Program-made: the position numbers and the translations under genes
Shown here: piece after piece, positions 60,962-64,000 of the stretch
Numbering within the stretch: position 1 is the stretch's first letter
Layout of the letters: every line of letters begins with the position of its first letter
The notes under the pieces: generated by a model
The model's input: the letters and a program-made list of their open reading frames with translations, nothing else
What the model was told of the DNA's origin: nothing
Databases searched by the model: none
NCBI GenBank assembly: GCA_964399165.1
Contig: CAYNPO010000014.1
Coordinates: forward strand, 29,391-93,390
DNA length: 64,000 bases
Source of the DNA: UBA6144 sp964399165
GTDB lineage: Bacteria; Bdellovibrionota; Bacteriovoracia; Bacteriovoracales; Bacteriovoracaceae
Direction: 5' to 3'

Positions 60962-62328
60962 TCAAGCGGTTTGAGGACGCCGTGGAGAAACTTTTCCTGG
61001 GGATGCTGCCCGGAGGCATCCGCCGCAAGCTCATGGGAACCGCTGGATTCCCCGCCATTTTCCGCTCCATACTCCACCTCGGCACGGAGAAAGGACTGCG
61101 ACTTTCGGTGGGGCTTTTCACCTACGCCTGGGTGGTTCGCCACTTGGGACCGGTAGAGTACGGCAAGCTCAGTTGGGTGCTGAACTTTGTGACGGTGTTC
61201 GTGCCGTTGATCCAGTACGGATTGGACGAGATCGTCACCCGGGACCTGGTCCGCGCGAAGAACGACGAGCAAAAAGGGCGCGTGCTTTGGACTGCCTTGG
61301 GCGTGCGCGGATTGAACGCCGTGGTGGGCATCGCCGCCATGTTGGTGGTGGTACGCCTGCTTCGTCCAGGGGAGGGAGGACGCCACCTCGTCCTTCTGGT
61401 GAGCGCGTACTCTTTGGCTTACATCATGCGCGCCCTGGAAGTCTGGGACTTGCTCTTCCAATCCCAGCTGGACATGCGTCGCCTCACTTTCTCCCGCAAC
61501 GCCTCATATGTCCTGACCGCCACCTTGAAGGCCCTGGGCGTTTGGTTCAAGCGTGGCGTGGGGTATTTTGTCTTCCTGAGCGGCTTCGAGTATTTCTGCA
61601 GCCGCCTCTTCATCTTTCTCTCGTATCGAAGGGAGCTTCGTGCGCTCCCCTGGGCATGGGACGGAACGTACGCGCGCTCCCTGTGGCGGGAAGCTTTTCC
61701 TCCTTTCTTGGCCATAGCCCTGACCGTGCTCAACGACCGGCTCGCCGTGCTCATGCTGGAGCAGCTCTCCAACGACCGGCAGGTGGGTCTGTACTACTCG
61801 GCTGCGGGCCTCATAGAGATCTGGGTTTTCCTCCCCACCGCACTGGCTGCTTCACTTTTCCCCGCCCTGGTGCGCGCCCAAGGGGACGACGCCAACCGCT
61901 ACGCGCGCAGGGCTGAGCAGTTCGGTGGCCTCATGCTTTGGACCGGCATCGGGCTCGCGGCCATGACGGGCCTGGCGGCGGGACAGGTAGTGCCGCTCCT
62001 CTTCGGGGATTCCTACGCGAGTGCGGTGTCCGTGTTGACCGTGATCGCCTGGATCCAACCCTTCACGGCGTTCCATGTGGTACGCATGAAACTCTTCACC
62101 CTCCAACGGCAATTGGGGGCCCTAGCTTTGGGAGCGGGTTGTACCCTACTACTGAACGGGCTATTGCTCTGGCAATGGTGTCCCAGCGAAGGAGCCGACG
62201 GCGCCGCTCGGGCCGTGGTGCTCGCGGCCGCTTTGGGACCGGTTTTGGCGGCCATGGTGTCGGCCCCCCAGCGGGCCTCCCTCGGCCTTTTCCTGCGCGC
62301 CCTGGCTTTCCCCCTGCGCCTCCGCTAG
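60958..62328 (+). CDS. Second Wzx-type flippase (MOP/PST superfamily)
   Basis: A 456-residue membrane protein with about 12-14 hydrophobic segments. KGLRLSVGLFTYAWVVRHLGPVEYGKLSWVLNFV is the typical Wzx N-terminus, followed by QYGLDEIVTRDLVR, LNDRLAVLMLEQLSNDRQVGLYYSA and LFGDSYASAVSVL. It begins with GTG 60958, overlapping the previous stop (GTGA); longer readings in this frame lie over the amidotransferase gene. It belongs to the same run as the ligase that follows. Confidence 0.9.
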   Translation: MIKRFEDAVEKLFLGMLPGGIRRKLMGTAGFPAIFRSILHLGTEKGLRLSVGLFTYAWVVRHLGPVEYGKLSWVLNFVTVFVPLIQYGLDEIVTRDLVRAKNDEQKGRVLWTALGVRGLNAVVGIAAMLVVVRLLRPGEGGRHLVLLVSAYSLAYIMRALEVWDLLFQSQLDMRRLTFSRNASYVLTATLKALGVWFKRGVGYFVFLSGFEYFCSRLFIFLSYRRELRALPWAWDGTYARSLWREAFPPFLAIALTVLNDRLAVLMLEQLSNDRQVGLYYSAAGLIEIWVFLPTALAASLFPALVRAQGDDANRYARRAEQFGGLMLWTGIGLAAMTGLAAGQVVPLLFGDSYASAVSVLTVIAWIQPFTAFHVVRMKLFTLQRQLGALALGAGCTLLLNGLLLWQWCPSEGADGAARAVVLAAALGPVLAAMVSAPQRASLGLFLRALAFPLRLR

Positions 62329-62329
62329 C

Positions 62330-63535
62330 ATGGAAGGCATGCTTCCTAACCGCATGACCACGCTGATCACCGCGGCGGTGTTTTTCCTCGCCATCGGAAC
62401 CTTCATCTCCGTCACCGTCCAGGGCGCCTACCAAGTGCTCATCGCGGTCCCCATGGCCTACTACGCCTGGAGCGCTAAAGGGCGCCATTTCCGTTTGCCC
62501 GCCAGCGCTTGGTGGCTCTTGGCCTTCGCCGCCGTGGCCGTCTTGAGCGTCCTCATCAACTGGGACCTGGTTCCCCGCCCCTCGAAGAACCTGGGTCGGG
62601 CCAAGTACTTCGTCATGGCCGCCTTCGGTATTTTCCCTTTTGGCGTGTGGCTGGCTACCGTGAGCGATCGGACCAAGCGCCGCCTGGTGCGCTCCCTGGC
62701 CGTGGCCTGCGCGGTGGCGGGGTTCTGGTGCGGCTGGCAAGTTTTGGTCACGGGCCTCTGGAAGGCGCAGCCACTCACTGAAACTATGCGCTACTGCTAC
62801 GGCTCCGCCCTGGTGCTGGTGCTGTGGGTGGGGCTGTTGCTCCACCGCAAACGCTTCGCCTGGTTGCCTGTCTCTTGGAGCATCCTAGGGATCGTGGGCG
62901 CCCTCAGCGGAATCATCTTTACCCAGGCCCGGGGCGCCCAAGGGGCCTTCTTGCTTGCCATGCCTTTTGTACTCGTGTTCTGGAAGCGCAAGCTCGGCCT
63001 CGCGGCGCTGTTAGCCGGCGCCTTGGGCGGCAGCTTCCTCGCCTGGAACTACCTCTACGGTACCAACACTGACCACCCCCTGAAGATTCTCCGCAGCTCC
63101 GGCAACAGCTCAGACCAACTCCGCCGCTCCCAGTGGCAGGCCGCCTACATCGCCTGGAAGGAAAAACCCGTCTTGGGCTGGGGCCACACCAACTTCCACT
63201 CCCAGCTCAAGCGCATCAAGCACCAATACGACTTGCCGGGCAAAGACTACAACGATGCCCACGCCCACAACGTGCCGCTGGAGATCGCCGCGGGCACAGG
63301 GATCATCGGGCTCTTCTTCTTCCTCGGTTGGTTCTTCACATGGATGTGGGAATGTTGGAAGGCCGGCGGCATGGTGCGGGCGCTGATGATGCCGTTCTTC
63401 GTGGCGGTGGCCTTCGAGGCGCAGTTCGAAGTCATTCTCGACGCCAACAATGCCACGTGGATCACGTTCCTGTACGCCGTGTCCCTGGCCGTAGATCGGC
63501 GATTTCAGTTGCCCTTCTCGCGTATTAACAGCTAG
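62330..63535 (+). CDS. O-antigen ligase/polymerase-like membrane protein (WaaL/Wzy superfamily)
   Basis: A 401-residue protein with about ten membrane helices and one large periplasmic loop (about residues 245-320). ARGAQGAFLLAM with a conserved Arg before a helix and DAHAHNVPLEIAAGTGIIGL in the large loop match the Wzy_C domain, shared by WaaL ligases, some Wzy polymerases and PglL. It could join the finished glycan to its carrier or polymerise it; the sequence does not decide. ATG 62330 or 62339 may be the start. Confidence 0.85.
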   Translation: MEGMLPNRMTTLITAAVFFLAIGTFISVTVQGAYQVLIAVPMAYYAWSAKGRHFRLPASAWWLLAFAAVAVLSVLINWDLVPRPSKNLGRAKYFVMAAFGIFPFGVWLATVSDRTKRRLVRSLAVACAVAGFWCGWQVLVTGLWKAQPLTETMRYCYGSALVLVLWVGLLLHRKRFAWLPVSWSILGIVGALSGIIFTQARGAQGAFLLAMPFVLVFWKRKLGLAALLAGALGGSFLAWNYLYGTNTDHPLKILRSSGNSSDQLRRSQWQAAYIAWKEKPVLGWGHTNFHSQLKRIKHQYDLPGKDYNDAHAHNVPLEIAAGTGIIGLFFFLGWFFTWMWECWKAGGMVRALMMPFFVAVAFEAQFEVILDANNATWITFLYAVSLAVDRRFQLPFSRINS

Positions 63536-63581
63536 TTACGTCATATTGTATAACATGTTATAACATGCTAGGCTTTCTGGT
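63536..63581 (+). promoter_or_regulatory. mazEF promoter/operator with a perfect 14-bp palindrome
   Basis: An A/T-rich 46-bp region before mazE. TATAACATGTTATA (63549-63562) is a perfect palindrome, and ATAACATG recurs at 63550 and 63560, 10 bp apart, so on one face of the helix. TATAAC at 63559-63564 is a good -10 box inside the repeats; the -35 region is poor. This layout fits autoregulation by the antitoxin complex, as known for MazEF. Confidence 0.6.
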
Positions 63582-63824
63582 ATGGGCGCCATCAAACTCC
63601 AAAAAATCGGAAACTCCCTTGGCTTTCGCGTCGGCAAGGCCGATCTCGCGAAGGCTGGCTTCGATGTGGATTCCGAGTATGAAATAGTCGCTGACCGCGG
63701 CGTGCTCCTTGTCGTCAAAAGTCCCCCTCCCGTCTCAGAATGGCGTTTTCCTGATCCCGAGCTGACTCAGGAAGACAAGGAGTGGCTGGATGCGGATCTT
63801 GGGGTCGACATTGAACCGTGGTGA
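63582..63824 (+). CDS. mazE: MazE-like AbrB/SpoVT-fold antitoxin
   Basis: An 80-residue protein. The N-terminal half MGAIKLQKIGNSLGFRV and LAKAGFDVDSEYEIV has the swapped-hairpin AbrB-type DNA-binding pattern; the acidic C-terminus (LTQEDKEWLDADLG) is the likely toxin-binding tail. It overlaps the toxin gene by 35 bp and lies downstream of a palindromic operator candidate. MazE-type antitoxins bind and neutralise MazF and repress the operon. Confidence 0.84.
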   Translation: MGAIKLQKIGNSLGFRVGKADLAKAGFDVDSEYEIVADRGVLLVVKSPPPVSEWRFPDPELTQEDKEWLDADLGVDIEPW

Positions 63825-64000
63825 GGTTTGGCGGATGGGCCTTGACCCAGTTCAAGGCTCGGAGCAAAGTGGCGCTAGACCCTGCGTGATCATTTCCCCC
63901 GACTCCATGAACGCCGCGCTGGACACCCTGGTCGTCATTCCCCTCTCCACTAAGAAGAAGAACTGGCCCTCGCGGGTGGATATCCATTTCGCGGGGAAAG
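63790..64000 (+). CDS. mazF: MazF-like mRNA interferase toxin, 3' end outside window
   Basis: Found by reading the third plus frame from ATG 63790, preceded 6 bp upstream by AAGGAG. The 70 codons present give NRGEVWRMGLDPVQGSEQSG, ARPCVIISPDSMNA and TLVVIPLSTKKKNWPSRV, the conserved N-terminal strands of the MazF/PemK family, including the early Arg and the P-x-S/T block. A TTG at 63811 is a possible later start. Translation overlaps mazE. The C-terminus continues past the window. Confidence 0.85.
   Translation, partial: MRILGSTLNRGEVWRMGLDPVQGSEQSGARPCVIISPDSMNAALDTLVVIPLSTKKKNWPSRVDIHFAGK

Noticed and set aside
1..64000. tRNA, rRNA, CRISPR arrays, insertion sequences, phage genes
   Set aside because: No cloverleaf, rRNA core sequence, regular spaced repeats, transposase or integrase was seen; gaps between genes are too short to hide such elements.

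Overview
The window looks like one continuous surface-glycan biosynthesis island on a GC-rich, gene-dense chromosome. Genes usually overlap by a few bases (ATGA, GTGA or TGATG junctions) and no gap without a gene reaches 100 bp. The host is most probably a diderm bacterium: there is a lipid-linked O-antigen style assembly set (a polyprenyl-phosphate sugar-1-phosphate transferase, two Wzx-type flippases, one O-antigen ligase/polymerase-like protein, and one ABC exporter), KpsC/KpsS-like capsule proteins, and a secreted barrel-like protein carrying a haem motif. I cannot name a phylum from sequence alone. No rRNA, tRNA, CRISPR array or insertion sequence was seen.

Layout. Positions 1-5565 hold a minus-strand sugar module (class III aminotransferase, SpsF-like cytidylyltransferase, aldo/keto reductase). 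Next to it are wbpE, and divergently wbpB and wbpD, which make a 2,3-diacetamido uronic acid nucleotide; their partner wbpI is 43 kb away at 48426. Positions 5549-13314 hold an ABC exporter, an SDR epimerase, a second DegT aminotransferase, a methyltransferase, an AsnB-type amidotransferase and a FemAB-like acyltransferase. Positions 13333-14976 hold two exported proteins that are unusual here: a CxxCH plus barrel-like protein and a YceI protein. Positions 14985-24527 hold a formyltransferase, an unfamiliar 356-residue protein, a DegT aminotransferase, an FAD-type oxidoreductase, a two-domain sugar C-methyltransferase, a WbmS-like deacetylase and two large membrane proteins.

Positions 24603-30802 are a legionaminic acid operon (legB, legC, formyltransferase, legI, legG, ptmE-like guanylyltransferase). 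Positions 30879-38024 hold two phytanoyl-CoA-dioxygenase-like proteins, a methyltransferase-like protein, a CMP-nonulosonate synthetase, two capsule-type transferases and a radical SAM protein. Positions 38021-43039 are a pseudaminic acid set (pseG, pseI, pseB, pseC and another formyltransferase). Positions 43027-53188 hold glycosyltransferases, galE, a glucuronyl C5-epimerase homologue, wbpI and a 1233-residue GT4-membrane-GT4 fusion. Positions 53203-63535 hold the initiating transferase, two flippases, two tandem AsnB-type proteins and the ligase. A mazEF toxin-antitoxin pair with a palindromic operator candidate closes the window.

How the genes fit together (inference): the locus appears to build one or more glycans containing both a legionaminic-type and a pseudaminic-type nonulosonic acid plus a diacetamido uronic acid. 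In both nonulosonate gene sets the usual 4-amino N-acetyltransferase (LegH, PseH) is absent and a formyltransferase sits in the set instead, which predicts 7-N-formyl sugars. The AsnB homologues may amidate uronic acid carboxyls. This paired formyl-nonulosonate arrangement, with adjacent oxygenases, is the most unusual system I see in the window.
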